Source of the DNA: Burkholderiales bacterium
Lineage (GTDB): Bacteria > Pseudomonadota > Gammaproteobacteria > Burkholderiales > Burkholderiaceae_C
Direction of reading: 5' to 3'
Assembly (NCBI GenBank): GCA_028868305.1
Contig: JAGWUS010000008.1
Span: 21,412 to 85,411, forward strand
Length of the DNA stretch: 64,000 bases
Under the pieces are notes generated by a model. It saw nothing but the letters and a program-made list of their open reading frames with translations. It searched no databases and was not told where the DNA came from. Shown here one piece after another: positions 9,371-18,479 of the stretch; position 1 is the stretch's first letter; each line of letters opens with the position of its first letter. The translations under genes were made by a program, and so were the position numbers.

Positions 9371-10501
9371 TTACAGACCCGTCTTGAAACCGGTGTAGGC
9401 ACGAGTAGCCAGCCGGCGAACATCGTTGGTCAGTGCCTTGGGCGCCACCATGACAGCCATCTCTGGACCAGTCGGGAAAACCGATGGATTCTTGGCAACA
9501 TCCGGATTGATGAACTTGCGTGACTCCTTGTTGGGATTCGCATAATTCACCTTATTGGTCAGCGACGCATGCACTTCGGGGCGCAAGATGTAGTTGATAA
9601 AGGCGTGCGCGTTCTTGGGATGTGGTGCATCTACCGGAATAGCCATCATGTCAAAGAACAGTACGCCACCATTTTTTGGCACAAACGCCACAATATCCTG
9701 GCCCGTCTTGCCTTCTATGGCACGCTTGCGCGCGATGTTGATATCTCCATTCCAGCCCAGCGCCATGCAGATGGAGCCACCGGCCATATCGTTAATGTAG
9801 CCAGACGAACTGAACAAGGTCACGTAGGGACGAACAGATTTAAGCAGTGCACTGGCCGCCTGATAATCCGCAGGATTCTTGCTGAAAGGGTCTTTTCCCA
9901 GGTAGTGCAAAGCCGCCGGCAACACTTCCGTTGCGCTGTCCAGAACGGACACGCCGCAAGTCTTGAGCTTGCTGATGTATTTGGGATTGAAAAACAGTTC
10001 CCAGACATTGGCTGGCATGGGCTCACCGCCAAGGGCCGCCTTGACGCGGGCAGTATTGACACCAATGGTGGTGTAACCCCAGAGCCAGTTCACCAGATGG
10101 GCATTGCCGGGATCGATGTTGGCGATCTGGGCCTGAATATCGGGATCGAGGTTCTTCAGGTTCGGCAACTGCGATTTATCTAGCTTCGTCAGCAACCCAC
10201 CATCAATCTGAAGTCGTGCAAACGTGGATGATGGCACGACGATGTCGTACCCGGTCTTGCCTGCAACGAGTTTGGCATGAAGAATTTCGTTGTTGTCATA
10301 GGTGTCATAGCGCACCTTGATGCCAGTTTCTTTTTCAAAGTTGGCAATGGTGTCATCGGCGATGTAATCAGACCAGTTGTAGATATTGAGGACTTTTTCC
10401 TCCTGGGCCACGGCAGACGTCGCCGCAAACGACATCAAACCCGCAACGGCCAACCCACCAAGGAGTTTGCTCATCCATTTTGTTCCAGACAATTTGACCA
10501 A
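9371..10501 (-). CDS. potF: Putrescine-binding periplasmic protein, PotF type
   Basis: Periplasmic solute-binding protein that delivers putrescine to PotGHI. After a signal peptide (LLGGLAVAGLMSFAATSAVA) the mature protein begins with the family hallmark VLNIYNWSDYIADDTIANFE, and contains FEKETGIKVRYDTYD and YDIVVPSSTFARLQ as in E. coli PotF. I choose a TTG start at 10501 because AAGGAG lies exactly six bases upstream. The ATG at 10474 (MSKLLGGLAV) would also give a signal peptide but has no Shine-Dalgarno, and the track start lies before the ribosome binding site. The length is then 376 residues, usual for the family. It is the first transport gene after puuA (164 bp gap). Confidence 0.92.
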   Translation of the reverse strand: MVKLSGTKWMSKLLGGLAVAGLMSFAATSAVAQEEKVLNIYNWSDYIADDTIANFEKETGIKVRYDTYDNNEILHAKLVAGKTGYDIVVPSSTFARLQIDGGLLTKLDKSQLPNLKNLDPDIQAQIANIDPGNAHLVNWLWGYTTIGVNTARVKAALGGEPMPANVWELFFNPKYISKLKTCGVSVLDSATEVLPAALHYLGKDPFSKNPADYQAASALLKSVRPYVTLFSSSGYINDMAGGSICMALGWNGDINIARKRAIEGKTGQDIVAFVPKNGGVLFFDMMAIPVDAPHPKNAHAFINYILRPEVHASLTNKVNYANPNKESRKFINPDVAKNPSVFPTGPEMAVMVAPKALTNDVRRLATRAYTGFKTGL

Positions 10502-10665
10502 TTTAATCTCCTTTGGGTTCAAACAAAAGTACAACACAACAAAACACTGTCAAAAATACACCGGTTTGGTGCACTGCGCATGCAATGCTAAACCCGCAGC
10601 CGGCCACTTTACATCCATGCAATCCCTATGCCAGGCTATAAACCCTTTGACCGTGGCACTGGCTA

Positions 10666-12033
10666 TCAGACGTGAAGCAGCAAGTGCTCACGCTCCCATG
10701 GAGAAATGACCTTCATGAATTCATCAAACTCCAGTTCCTTGATTTCCGAGTACACGGTAATGAACTCCTTACCTAGTACTTCATGCAAATCCGATTCCTT
10801 GCGCAACCAGTCAAGGGCTTCACCCAGACTACGGGGCAACGAATAGGCCGACAGATAGGCGTCCCCCCGCATTTCGGGTTTGGGCTTGATCTTGTTCTTG
10901 ATTCCCAGATATCCGCACGCCAGCGTCATAGCCATAGCCACGTAAGGATTGGCATCCGCACCAATCACACGGTTTTCGACGCGCCGTGCAGCAGGCGACG
11001 AAATCGGAGACCGAATGCCCACGGTACGGTTGTCATATCCCCACTCGATGTTGATTGGGGCTGCTGTGTTGCGGGAAAGTCGTCGGTAGCTGTTCACATA
11101 GGGCGCAACCAGCACCATGGCGGCAGGAATGTAGCGCTGCAAGCCCCCAATGTAGTGCATGAACATCTCTGACGGGGTTCCGTCGTCGTTGCTGAACACG
11201 TTTTTCCCGCTGGCGACATCCAGCAGACTCTGGTGCACGTGCATGGCACTGCCCGGCTCACCCGCAATAGGCTTGGCCATAAAGGTGGCGTACATATCGT
11301 GGCGCAGCGCCGCTTCGCGCACGGTGCGCTTGAAGAAGAACACTTCATCGGCTAGACCCAAGGGCTGGGCGTGGAAAAAATTGATTTCCATCTGGCCTGC
11401 GCCCACCTCATGAATGAGTGTATCGACGTTCAGTTCCATCTTGTCGCTGTAGTCGTATATCTCTTCAAATAGCGGATCAAACTCATTCACTGCGTCAATG
11501 CTGTAGGCCTGACGCGAAGTTTCGGCACGACCACTGCGCCCCACCGGCGGGCGCAAGAGCGTATTGGGATCGGTATTGCGAGCCGTTAGATAAAACTCAA
11601 GTTCTGGGGCTACGATTGGCTGCAGGCCTTCAGCGGCAAACAGGTCACACACCCGGCGCAGCACGCTGCGCGGAGCAAACGGGACCAGGTTGCCATCATG
11701 GTCAAAGCAGTCATGAATTACCTGCGCAGTGGGATCAGTGGCCCACGGAACGATCCGCACGGAAGAGGGGTCCGGACGCAACTGCATGTCACGGTCTGTA
11801 GGCTCAATCACATCGTAGTAGGGCCCACTTTCTGGAAACTCGCCTGTCACGCCCATTGCAACAATGGCTTGAGGCAGGCGCATGCCCCGGTCTTCGGTAA
11901 ATTTTGCACGAGGCAGGATTTTTCCACGTGCCACACCGGTCAAGTCAGGCACCAGGCACTCCACCTCGGTCACGCGGCGTTCATTGAGCCACTGCTCCAG
12001 ATCGTTAAAGGTCATTGTCTTCGTTTCACTCAT
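10666..12033 (-). CDS. puuA: Gamma-glutamylputrescine synthetase (glutamine synthetase family)
   Basis: ATP-dependent ligase joining glutamate to putrescine, the entry step of the Puu pathway. The 455-residue protein has the glutamine synthetase fold: the metal/glutamate region GAGQMEINFFHAQPLGLADE, the ATP-site segment GEPGSAMHVHQSL and the arginine loop RRLSRNTAAPINIEWGYDNRT. It is of GlnA3/PuuA type and lacks the adenylylation tyrosine context of GlnA. The start ATG at 12033 (MSETKTMTF) has AAGGAG seven bases upstream; the track start 75 bases earlier overlaps puuD. It lies 35 bp after puuD and is followed by potF. Function as PuuA rather than GlnA rests on context and length. Confidence 0.92.
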   Translation of the reverse strand: MSETKTMTFNDLEQWLNERRVTEVECLVPDLTGVARGKILPRAKFTEDRGMRLPQAIVAMGVTGEFPESGPYYDVIEPTDRDMQLRPDPSSVRIVPWATDPTAQVIHDCFDHDGNLVPFAPRSVLRRVCDLFAAEGLQPIVAPELEFYLTARNTDPNTLLRPPVGRSGRAETSRQAYSIDAVNEFDPLFEEIYDYSDKMELNVDTLIHEVGAGQMEINFFHAQPLGLADEVFFFKRTVREAALRHDMYATFMAKPIAGEPGSAMHVHQSLLDVASGKNVFSNDDGTPSEMFMHYIGGLQRYIPAAMVLVAPYVNSYRRLSRNTAAPINIEWGYDNRTVGIRSPISSPAARRVENRVIGADANPYVAMAMTLACGYLGIKNKIKPKPEMRGDAYLSAYSLPRSLGEALDWLRKESDLHEVLGKEFITVYSEIKELEFDEFMKVISPWEREHLLLHV

Positions 12034-12068
12034 CACACTCTCCTTGCTGCAAGCAGCATTCTTTCGAA

Positions 12069-12845
12069 TTAACTCTTCAAAACTTTGTTCGCATGGCGCG
12101 CTTTGCAAGCATCACCAAAGGCCGCAAAAATGGCGGCATAAAACGGGTTTTCTGAGGTTTTCCACTCGGGATGCCATTGCACAGCGTAGGCAAATGTTGT
12201 TGCACCCTCGACCTCAAAAGCCTCCACCAGTCCATCCGTTGCGTACGCCAGTGCACGCAAGCCCTGTGCCAGACGGTTAACGCCCTGCCCATGCACTGAA
12301 TTCACATTCACAGTTTCCGCGCCGGCCCATCCGGCAAAGACAGACCCCGGAACAATTTGGATGGGATGGCTGGGGGCGTATTGAGCCTCATAAGACCCCT
12401 CGGGCGACTCACGATGGTCCTGCATGCCCGACAACGCGTGCACCTGCTGGTGCAGTGTGCCGCCCATCGCAACGTTGATTTCCTGGAAACCGCGGCAAAT
12501 TCCAAGCAGGGGGACGGACTGTGAAATACAAGCCTTCACCAGAGTCAAGGTCAGGTTGTCACGCTCTTCGTCCAGTGGCAGGGTCGCATCAGTAACGGTA
12601 GCACCGAAGTGGGAAGGGTGCACATTGGAGGGCGAGCCGGTCAGCATGACGCCATCCACCAGCTCCAGCAAGCCATCAATCTGGTCCACCGTCGCCAGTG
12701 GAAACATGACTGGCTGCGCATGTGCATTGACTTTGACAGCTCTTGCGTACTTGTCGCCCAGAAGCAGAAAGGGCATGGTTTTTTCGCCGCTTCCCAAGAG
12801 GCGATGATCCGCAGGAAGCCAGACCAGCGATGGCGGCTTTTTCAT
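12069..12845 (-). CDS. puuD: Gamma-glutamyl-GABA hydrolase (class I glutamine amidotransferase-like)
   Basis: Hydrolyses gamma-glutamyl-GABA to GABA and glutamate. The nucleophile elbow is GICRGFQEINVAMGG with the active cysteine, and the catalytic His/Glu pair is in VQWHPEWKT. The N-terminal glycine-rich segment GVMLTGSPSNVHPSHFG is typical of PuuD. The ATG at 12845 has CGGAG seven bases upstream and gives 258 residues, normal for PuuD (254 in E. coli); the track start 93 bases upstream adds a non-homologous peptide running into the operator region. It is the first gene of the minus-strand polyamine run and is divergent from the MocR-type regulator. Confidence 0.93.
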   Translation of the reverse strand: MKKPPSLVWLPADHRLLGSGEKTMPFLLLGDKYARAVKVNAHAQPVMFPLATVDQIDGLLELVDGVMLTGSPSNVHPSHFGATVTDATLPLDEERDNLTLTLVKACISQSVPLLGICRGFQEINVAMGGTLHQQVHALSGMQDHRESPEGSYEAQYAPSHPIQIVPGSVFAGWAGAETVNVNSVHGQGVNRLAQGLRALAYATDGLVEAFEVEGATTFAYAVQWHPEWKTSENPFYAAIFAAFGDACKARHANKVLKS

Positions 12846-12909
12846 AAATGTCTCCGTATTCTTTAGATTATTGTCAGGCAGAATTGGCTTCACTCGGGAG
12901 CCATTTGCA

Positions 12910-12931
12910 GCAACTGGAAGGTGCCAGTTGC
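12910..12931. promoter_or_regulatory. Inverted repeat between puuD and the MocR-type regulator
   Basis: Perfect 8-bp arms GCAACTGG and CCAGTTGC separated by six bases, placed in the 141-bp divergent region. The spacing and position fit an operator for the adjacent MocR-type regulator, controlling puuD and itself. No direct proof. Confidence 0.55.
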
Positions 12932-12986
12932 CATTCAATGCGCTTTTACTTCAATCTGCCACCCAGCACAGCACACAATCCGAAGC

Positions 12987-14462
12987 ATGCTTTCTGAACT
13001 CTTACTCACCGAAATGGCTCGCCTGAGCCAGCAGGACAACATGCCCTTGCACCGGCAGTTGTACGAAGCCATGCGCCGTGCCATGCTCGATGGCAAGCTG
13101 GCTGCAGGCGACCGACTCCCCTCGAGCCGCGAACTCACCCATGATCTGGGCCTTTCGCGCAACACCGTGGTGGCGGCCCTCAACCAACTGGGCGTTGAGG
13201 GCTATCTGATCAGCCGCGTCGGAAGTGGCACCTTTGTCAACAATAACGTCCCCCGCGCACCGCAACGCAAAAACACGGGACAGGCGCCCCGTCACCATGC
13301 AGATCTCTCCAAACGTGGTGTAGCCCTTTCCACCACATTCTGTGCAACCCAGCTGGAAATCCAGCCCTTTACACCGGGCATTGCCGACTTCAGCGCCTTT
13401 CCTGTCACGCTGTGGCAGCGCCTGCAGAACAAGCACTGGCGCATGACCTATCCAGAAATGCTGGACTACAGCTATTCTGGCGGCCATTCGCCCCTGCGGC
13501 GTGCCGTAGCTGACTACCTGCGCGTGTTTCGCAGTGTACCGCTCGAAGTGGACCAGGTCATTATCACCAGCGGCACACAGCAATCGCTGGAGCTCTGCGC
13601 ACAGTTGCTGGCGGACCACAGCGACACTGTGTGGCTGGAGGACCCGGCTTACTGGGGAGCGGTCAAAGCGTTCATGGCCACAGGCCTGCGCCTGCACGCA
13701 GTCAAGGTGGATCAGCATGGCATGGGACCTTCGGCCAGTGATGAGCTAAGCCCTCCGCGACTGATCTACACCACCCCCTCACACCAGTACCCCACGGGCG
13801 CCGTGATGTCCCTGGCCCGCCGGCAACAGATTCTTTCCATTGCACGCACGCACAATGCCTGGGTACTGGAAGACGACTATGACAGCGAGTTCCGTTTCAG
13901 CGGCCCGCCCCTGTCCTCCCTGGCCGGCCTGGATCAGGACGAACGGGTGCTCTACATGGGTTCGTTTTCCAAGGTGCTGTACCCAGGGCTAAAGCTGGGC
14001 TACCTGGTGGTCCCTAAGCGGTTAGTCAGTGCCTTCAAGCAGGCCCACTACGACTTGAACCGCCCTGGCCAAATGCCGCTGCAAGCCGCACTGGCAGAGT
14101 TCATTGAGCTAGGCCATTTCGCCAGCGCACTGCGCCGCGCACGTCACAGCTATGCGCAACGTCGGCAGTGTCTGCTGGAAGCACTGGCACCGTGTCTCGG
14201 TAAAAATGCACAGATCAGTGGTGCCGAGCAGGGCTTGCACCTGTGTGTACGCCTGGCCGACATACTGGACGACAAGGCCATCTCACAGCGCCTGACCAAC
14301 CTGGGGCTGACCGTGCGCCCACTGTCAGCCTATTGTCTGGAGCGCCAGGATGCCAAAGGTCTGGTCATTGGATATGGCTACGCACCCATGACGGAAATCG
14401 AACGCTGGGGGCCCGTGCTGGCCAGGGCCCTGGTGGCCGAACTGACCCGCGCGCCGCAATAG
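12987..14462 (+). CDS. MocR-type transcriptional regulator (GntR winged helix fused to aminotransferase fold)
   Basis: A 491-residue protein. Residues about 10-85 form a GntR-type winged helix (LHRQLYEAMRRAMLDGKLAAG, LPSSRELTHDLGLSRNTVVAAL). The remaining 380 residues are a class I aminotransferase-like domain that binds PLP; the expected lysine is in YMGSFSKVLYPGLKLGY. MocR proteins such as GabR sense PLP adducts of amines. The start ATG 12987 (MLSELLLTEM) removes a non-homologous extension of the ORF track; its ribosome binding site is weak. It is divergent from puuD and convergent with puuB (10-bp gap), so it probably regulates the putrescine genes. This is a different type from E. coli PuuR, which is an HTH-cupin protein. 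Confidence 0.88.
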   Translation: MLSELLLTEMARLSQQDNMPLHRQLYEAMRRAMLDGKLAAGDRLPSSRELTHDLGLSRNTVVAALNQLGVEGYLISRVGSGTFVNNNVPRAPQRKNTGQAPRHHADLSKRGVALSTTFCATQLEIQPFTPGIADFSAFPVTLWQRLQNKHWRMTYPEMLDYSYSGGHSPLRRAVADYLRVFRSVPLEVDQVIITSGTQQSLELCAQLLADHSDTVWLEDPAYWGAVKAFMATGLRLHAVKVDQHGMGPSASDELSPPRLIYTTPSHQYPTGAVMSLARRQQILSIARTHNAWVLEDDYDSEFRFSGPPLSSLAGLDQDERVLYMGSFSKVLYPGLKLGYLVVPKRLVSAFKQAHYDLNRPGQMPLQAALAEFIELGHFASALRRARHSYAQRRQCLLEALAPCLGKNAQISGAEQGLHLCVRLADILDDKAISQRLTNLGLTVRPLSAYCLERQDAKGLVIGYGYAPMTEIERWGPVLARALVAELTRAPQ

Positions 14463-14472
14463 AAGTATCCGC

Positions 14473-15774
14473 CTACAGCAGGTCCATCAGCCGATGGTAG
14501 GCCATGCCCAGCACCAGACTGGGCGTGCGCAGCAAGGCCCCTCCGGGAAAGTTGCGATGCTGCAGGCGTGCAAACACATCAAACCGTTCGGCCTGACCGG
14601 CAACAGCCTGGGCCAGCACTCGCCCCGCCAGGCCGGTCAGTGCGACACCATGCCCGCTGAACCCCTGCAGGTAGTACAGGTTATCGCCCAAGCGGCCAAA
14701 GTCCGGTGCCCGGTTCATGCTGATATCCACAAACCCACCCCACACATACTCGATCGGCACACTTGCCAGCGAAGGGAACACGTCCGCCATACGCTTGGAC
14801 ATGATGTTCTGCAGCCTAGCCGGAGTGCGGGCTGAGTAGCTGACACGGCCACCAAACAGCATGCGGTGATCGGCGCTGAAGCGGAAGTAATCCAGCACAA
14901 AGTTGTTGTCGCACACCGCTGCGTTACTCGGAATTAAGGCCTCGCAGGTCGCAGGGCTGAGTGGAGCCGTACCAATGATGTACGTCCCCACAGGCATGAT
15001 CCGCGGAGCGATCTCCCGGGCGACCGCTGGACCATATTCGCCCAGAGTGCAGTTGCCTGCAAGCACTCCAAAGGTGGCGGTCACACTCCCTAACAGGGTT
15101 CTTGCACACAGTTCTTGACCCCGCTTGAGCGCCACCACCGGGGATTTCTCAAATATCTGAACACCCAGCGAACGCGCAGCACGTGCAAGTCCCAAGCCAA
15201 ACTTCAATGGGTGCAGGTGTCCTGACTTCTGTTCATAGGCAGCGGCACAGTACAGCGGACTCTGGATATGCCGCTGCACATCGGGTCCCGTGGCGAAGTC
15301 AGTCGCCATGCCATAGCGCTGCTCCATCTCCCGCATTTCGGATTCCAGTGCACGCGCCTTGCGTGCCGAATCCGCGACATACAGATAGCCATGAACTCGG
15401 TCGCAATCGATTCCGAATTGCGTGATGCGCTCATCAATCAGGTCTATGGCCTCAAGGGACATGTCCCAGGCCTGCCTTGCTGCCGCTTGCCCCAACTGCG
15501 TTTCGAACGGCTCCTGGCCACTGGCATACCCCACTATGGCCTGCCCGCCGTTGCGGCCGGACGCTCCACTGCAAACGCGGTCAGCCTCCAGCACCACCAC
15601 CTGGTAGCCCTTTTGCGCCAGTTCAATGGCGGCGGATAGTCCTGCAAACCCGGCACCTACCACCACCACATCGCAATGCAGGTCCGCCGAGAGCGGCGCC
15701 TGTGCGGGCTCACGCACCACGCTGGCCTCGTAATAGCTTTTCTGGTTGAGTTGGGTATCAGAGTCAAGCAACAT
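14473..15774 (-). CDS. puuB: Gamma-glutamylputrescine oxidoreductase (FAD-dependent)
   Basis: FAD-dependent amine oxidase of the DAO family, 433 residues, which oxidises gamma-glutamylputrescine to the aldehyde used by PuuC. The dinucleotide-binding motif VVVVGAGFAGLSAAIELA starts near residue 36. ASGRNGGQAIVGY is the characteristic flavin-site segment of PuuB-like oxidases, and the C-terminal FAD region reads LQGFSGHGVALTGLAG. The N-terminal SYYEASVV matches the usual PuuB beginning. It is convergent with the regulator gene and lies 19 bp after the agmatinase gene on the same strand, so speB-puuB probably form one transcript. Confidence 0.92.
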   Translation of the reverse strand: MLLDSDTQLNQKSYYEASVVREPAQAPLSADLHCDVVVVGAGFAGLSAAIELAQKGYQVVVLEADRVCSGASGRNGGQAIVGYASGQEPFETQLGQAAARQAWDMSLEAIDLIDERITQFGIDCDRVHGYLYVADSARKARALESEMREMEQRYGMATDFATGPDVQRHIQSPLYCAAAYEQKSGHLHPLKFGLGLARAARSLGVQIFEKSPVVALKRGQELCARTLLGSVTATFGVLAGNCTLGEYGPAVAREIAPRIMPVGTYIIGTAPLSPATCEALIPSNAAVCDNNFVLDYFRFSADHRMLFGGRVSYSARTPARLQNIMSKRMADVFPSLASVPIEYVWGGFVDISMNRAPDFGRLGDNLYYLQGFSGHGVALTGLAGRVLAQAVAGQAERFDVFARLQHRNFPGGALLRTPSLVLGMAYHRLMDLL

Positions 15775-15793
15775 GATTGGGACCTGTCAAAGT

Positions 15794-16714
15794 TCAGCGC
15801 ACTAGCTTGGCAACCTGGCCGCACAGGTAGGTCCAGACAAAGGTGGCTGCTGCGTTGCTGGTGAGTTCCGCGTGGTCGTAAGCAGGTGCCACTTCCACAC
15901 AGTCCATGCCGATCAGATTGAGCGGTGCCAGTTCCTCCAGCAAGGTCAATACCTGCGAACTGGTCATGCCGCCGGGCTCGGGTGTTCCGGTGCCTGGTGC
16001 AAATGCGGGGTCCAGACAATCAATGTCGAGCGTCAGGTAGCACGGCGCATCACCCAGCCGGGCACGGATTTCAGACACCACAGAAGCCAGTCCGTCACCG
16101 TCCTTGCCGCGCAGATCCCGCGCGGTGTAGATCAGTCCCCCCTGGTCCCGCACGTATTCGCGTGCCGCCCGCTCACCACTGGAACGCAGGCCGATCTGCA
16201 CCGCCTGGGCAGGTTCTACCAGCCCTTCCTGAATGGCCTCATAGGTCCAGGTGCCGTGGCCAGACGGTTCGCCAAAATGGTCAACCCAGGTGTCGCAATG
16301 GGCATCAAAGTGGATCATCGCCAGCTTTCCGTGCCGTGCTTTGGCCGCCCGCAGCAGCGGGAGTGTCACAGAATGGTCACCCCCCAGGAAAACGCAATGG
16401 TGTTGTGCCATCAGCCGACGGGCCTGCTGTTCAATGGCACCGCGCACATCGACCAACGGTGAGGCGTTGGGCAACAACATGTCCGCCGCATCTCCCAGAG
16501 CGCCCAGGGGACTGACGTCAAACACCGGGTGAATGCCATCGCACAACATGAGCGAGGCACGGCGGATTTCCTGTGGCGCAAAACGGGCACCCGGGCGATT
16601 GGTCACCGCGCCGTCAAACGGCACGCCGCACACGGCAAAAGCTTGTCCCTCCAGCGCAGGCGCTGCCAGGAAACGGTTGCTGTTATTGGCGTAAGCAAAT
16701 TGTCCGATGGCCAT
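15794..16714 (-). CDS. speB: Agmatinase / ureohydrolase
   Basis: Manganese-dependent ureohydrolase of 306 residues that converts agmatine to putrescine and urea. Metal-binding motifs are GGDHSVTLP, FDAHCDTW and LDIDCLDPAFAPGTGTPEPGG, all complete. The preceding NRPGARFAPQEIRR matches agmatinases. The start ATG 16714 (MAIGQFAY) is used; the track start is a TTG five codons upstream. The product would feed the adjacent puuB and the other puu genes. Other ureohydrolases (guanidinobutyrase, guanidinopropionase) share these motifs, so the exact substrate is not settled; a guanidinobutyrase would also give GABA and fit the context. Confidence 0.85.
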   Translation of the reverse strand: MAIGQFAYANNSNRFLAAPALEGQAFAVCGVPFDGAVTNRPGARFAPQEIRRASLMLCDGIHPVFDVSPLGALGDAADMLLPNASPLVDVRGAIEQQARRLMAQHHCVFLGGDHSVTLPLLRAAKARHGKLAMIHFDAHCDTWVDHFGEPSGHGTWTYEAIQEGLVEPAQAVQIGLRSSGERAAREYVRDQGGLIYTARDLRGKDGDGLASVVSEIRARLGDAPCYLTLDIDCLDPAFAPGTGTPEPGGMTSSQVLTLLEELAPLNLIGMDCVEVAPAYDHAELTSNAAATFVWTYLCGQVAKLVR

Positions 16715-16771
16715 GAATCGCGCTTTCAAAAAGTATCTGTGCCGAAGTTACAGCATCGCACGCGACCGTAC

Positions 16772-16779
16772 TGGTACCA
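16772..16779. promoter_or_regulatory. TGGTACCA palindrome between speB and the EamA transporter
   Basis: The divergent region contains the 8-bp palindrome TGGTACCA in the context ACTGGTACCAATTTTT. It is a possible operator, but a short palindrome is weak evidence. Confidence 0.3.
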
Positions 16780-16834
16780 ATTTTTGCTGGTGCTGGCAAA
16801 CCACTGCCCTGCAGGCCTGGTGTACGCTCAAGCG

Positions 16835-17797
16835 ATGCCCCACGCACAGAACACCGCCGCACACCGATGGCTCGCCTATGGGTCCCTCGCATTAAGCATG
16901 TCCCTGGTGGGCAGCTACGTTGCCTTGTCCAAACCCCTGGTGGCCGCGTTGCCGGTATTCCTGCTCGCCTGGCTGCGCTTTGGCATTGGCGGACTGGCTA
17001 TGGTGCGTTGGCTGGAACGCCCTGCCACCGAAGTCCCCATGACCCCACAGACGCGCCGGCTGCTTTTTCTGGAGTCGTTTCTGGGAAATTTCCTGTTTTC
17101 GATCTGCATGCTGTTTGGCGTGAGCATGACCAGTGCCGTTTCCGCTGGCGTCATCATGGCATCCATTCCCGCGGCTGTTGCGCTCATGAGTTGGACCTTC
17201 CTCAAGGAACGCATCAGCCCGCGCGTCTGGGCTGCTGTGGCGTGCAGTGCACTGGGCATTGGCCTGCTGGCGCTATCAAAAGAAGAGCTGGCTGTGCACG
17301 GTACAGGCGGGCCAGAGCCCAATTTGACTCACAATCAGACGCTTGGCAACCTGCTGGTTTTTGCTGCCGTCCTGTGCGAAGCTGCTTACGCCGTGATTGG
17401 CAAGAAGCTCACTGGCGCACTCTCACCCAAGCGGATTACTGCACTGATCAACCTCTGGGGTTTTTTGCTCATGACGCCGCTGGGACTGTATGCCGCCTGG
17501 CGCTTCGACTTTGCGTCAGTGCAACCCGCGTCCTGGCTGCTGCTGGTGTTCTATGCACTCGCCGCCAGCGTCTGGACCGTCTGGCTCTGGATGACTGGTC
17601 TGAAAAACGTACCAGCAGCCCATGCTGGCGTGTTCACCGTCATGCTGCCCATCTCTGCCGCGCTGGTCGGCGTGGTGATTCTGGGTGAGCGGCTGGGCAG
17701 CATGCAGATGCTGGCGTTTGCCATCGCGCTGCTCAGTGTGCTGCTGGCCACCCTGCCCCCACGTCAGGCAGCCCGCCCCACTACACCAGCGCCCTAG
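16835..17797 (+). CDS. EamA-family (DMT superfamily) transporter
   Basis: A 320-residue integral membrane protein with about ten hydrophobic segments in two repeated EamA halves (residues about 12-145 and 170-305). Typical features are LAWLRFGIGGLAMVRWLE in the first half and AAHAGVFTVMLPISAALVGVVILGERLG in the second. Such proteins export amino acids or related metabolites. The start is set at ATG 16835 (MPHAQNTAAH); the earlier track start runs through the divergent speB gene. It is divergent from speB and overlaps the end of rraA by 17 bp tail to tail. The substrate is unknown. Confidence 0.85.
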   Translation: MPHAQNTAAHRWLAYGSLALSMSLVGSYVALSKPLVAALPVFLLAWLRFGIGGLAMVRWLERPATEVPMTPQTRRLLFLESFLGNFLFSICMLFGVSMTSAVSAGVIMASIPAAVALMSWTFLKERISPRVWAAVACSALGIGLLALSKEELAVHGTGGPEPNLTHNQTLGNLLVFAAVLCEAAYAVIGKKLTGALSPKRITALINLWGFLLMTPLGLYAAWRFDFASVQPASWLLLVFYALAASVWTVWLWMTGLKNVPAAHAGVFTVMLPISAALVGVVILGERLGSMQMLAFAIALLSVLLATLPPRQAARPTTPAP

Positions 17798-18302
17798 CGG
17801 CCACCACCATCCCGTCCTCATCGGCATACAGCCAGTCACCTGGCCGCACCCAGACCCCCTGTATCTGCACTGCAACGCCGGCCTCACCCTGATTGCGCTT
17901 GTCAGTCGGCAGGGGCATGGCCGCCAGAGCGCGAATGCCCACGGCGTGTCCTGCCAGTTCAGCCGTATCCCGCACGCAGCCATCAATCACCACTGCGGCC
18001 CAGCCATTGCGTGCCGCCGCCGCACCGAGGTTGCCACCGAACAGCGCCCTGCGCAAAGAGCCGCCACCATCCACCACCAGCACCCGGCCTATTTGTCCTT
18101 GCGGAGTGTCAATGCGACCATCGGAATCCACGGCCGCTTTGACCAGGGAGTTGTCCTCAAAACACTTCACCGTCACCACCGGTCCGGCGAATTTTTGCAC
18201 TGCACCAAAATCTCGAAATACAGGGGGCAAGACCCGGAATTCCCCAGTGGCATCGTTCTTGTGCGCGTCGCACAGATCACAGGTGGCAAAAGCAGCTGGC
18301 AT
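17781..18302 (-). CDS. rraA: RraA-family protein (ribonuclease E activity regulator / HMG aldolase-like)
   Basis: A 173-residue protein starting at ATG 18302 (MPAAFATCDLCDAH) with AAAGGAG nine bases upstream; the track start adds 37 unrelated residues. The family core TVKCFEDNSLVKAAVD, VLVVDGGGSLRRALFGGNLG and VIDGCVRDTAEL is present. RraA binds RNase E and lowers its activity, while close relatives with the same fold are class II 4-hydroxy-4-methyl-2-oxoglutarate/oxaloacetate aldolases; the RD pair in CVRDT is the metal/aldolase feature. Sequence alone does not separate the two roles. The last 17 bases overlap the EamA gene on the other strand. Confidence 0.85.
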   Translation of the reverse strand: MPAAFATCDLCDAHKNDATGEFRVLPPVFRDFGAVQKFAGPVVTVKCFEDNSLVKAAVDSDGRIDTPQGQIGRVLVVDGGGSLRRALFGGNLGAAAARNGWAAVVIDGCVRDTAELAGHAVGIRALAAMPLPTDKRNQGEAGVAVQIQGVWVRPGDWLYADEDGMVVAARALV

Positions 18303-18479
18303 GACTGAGAACTCCTTTTCAATGAATTGACCGATTTTCCAATGGAAAAAACAACATCCTCGAGTGAAAAAAACTTTTTCCCCCTTGGAAACGTGCATTT
18401 TCTCCAGTAGCATCCCGCTTACCAGTGAAGAAGCAGTTTTTTATTGGTGATTAATCAACTTCCAGAAGGACAATCAATC

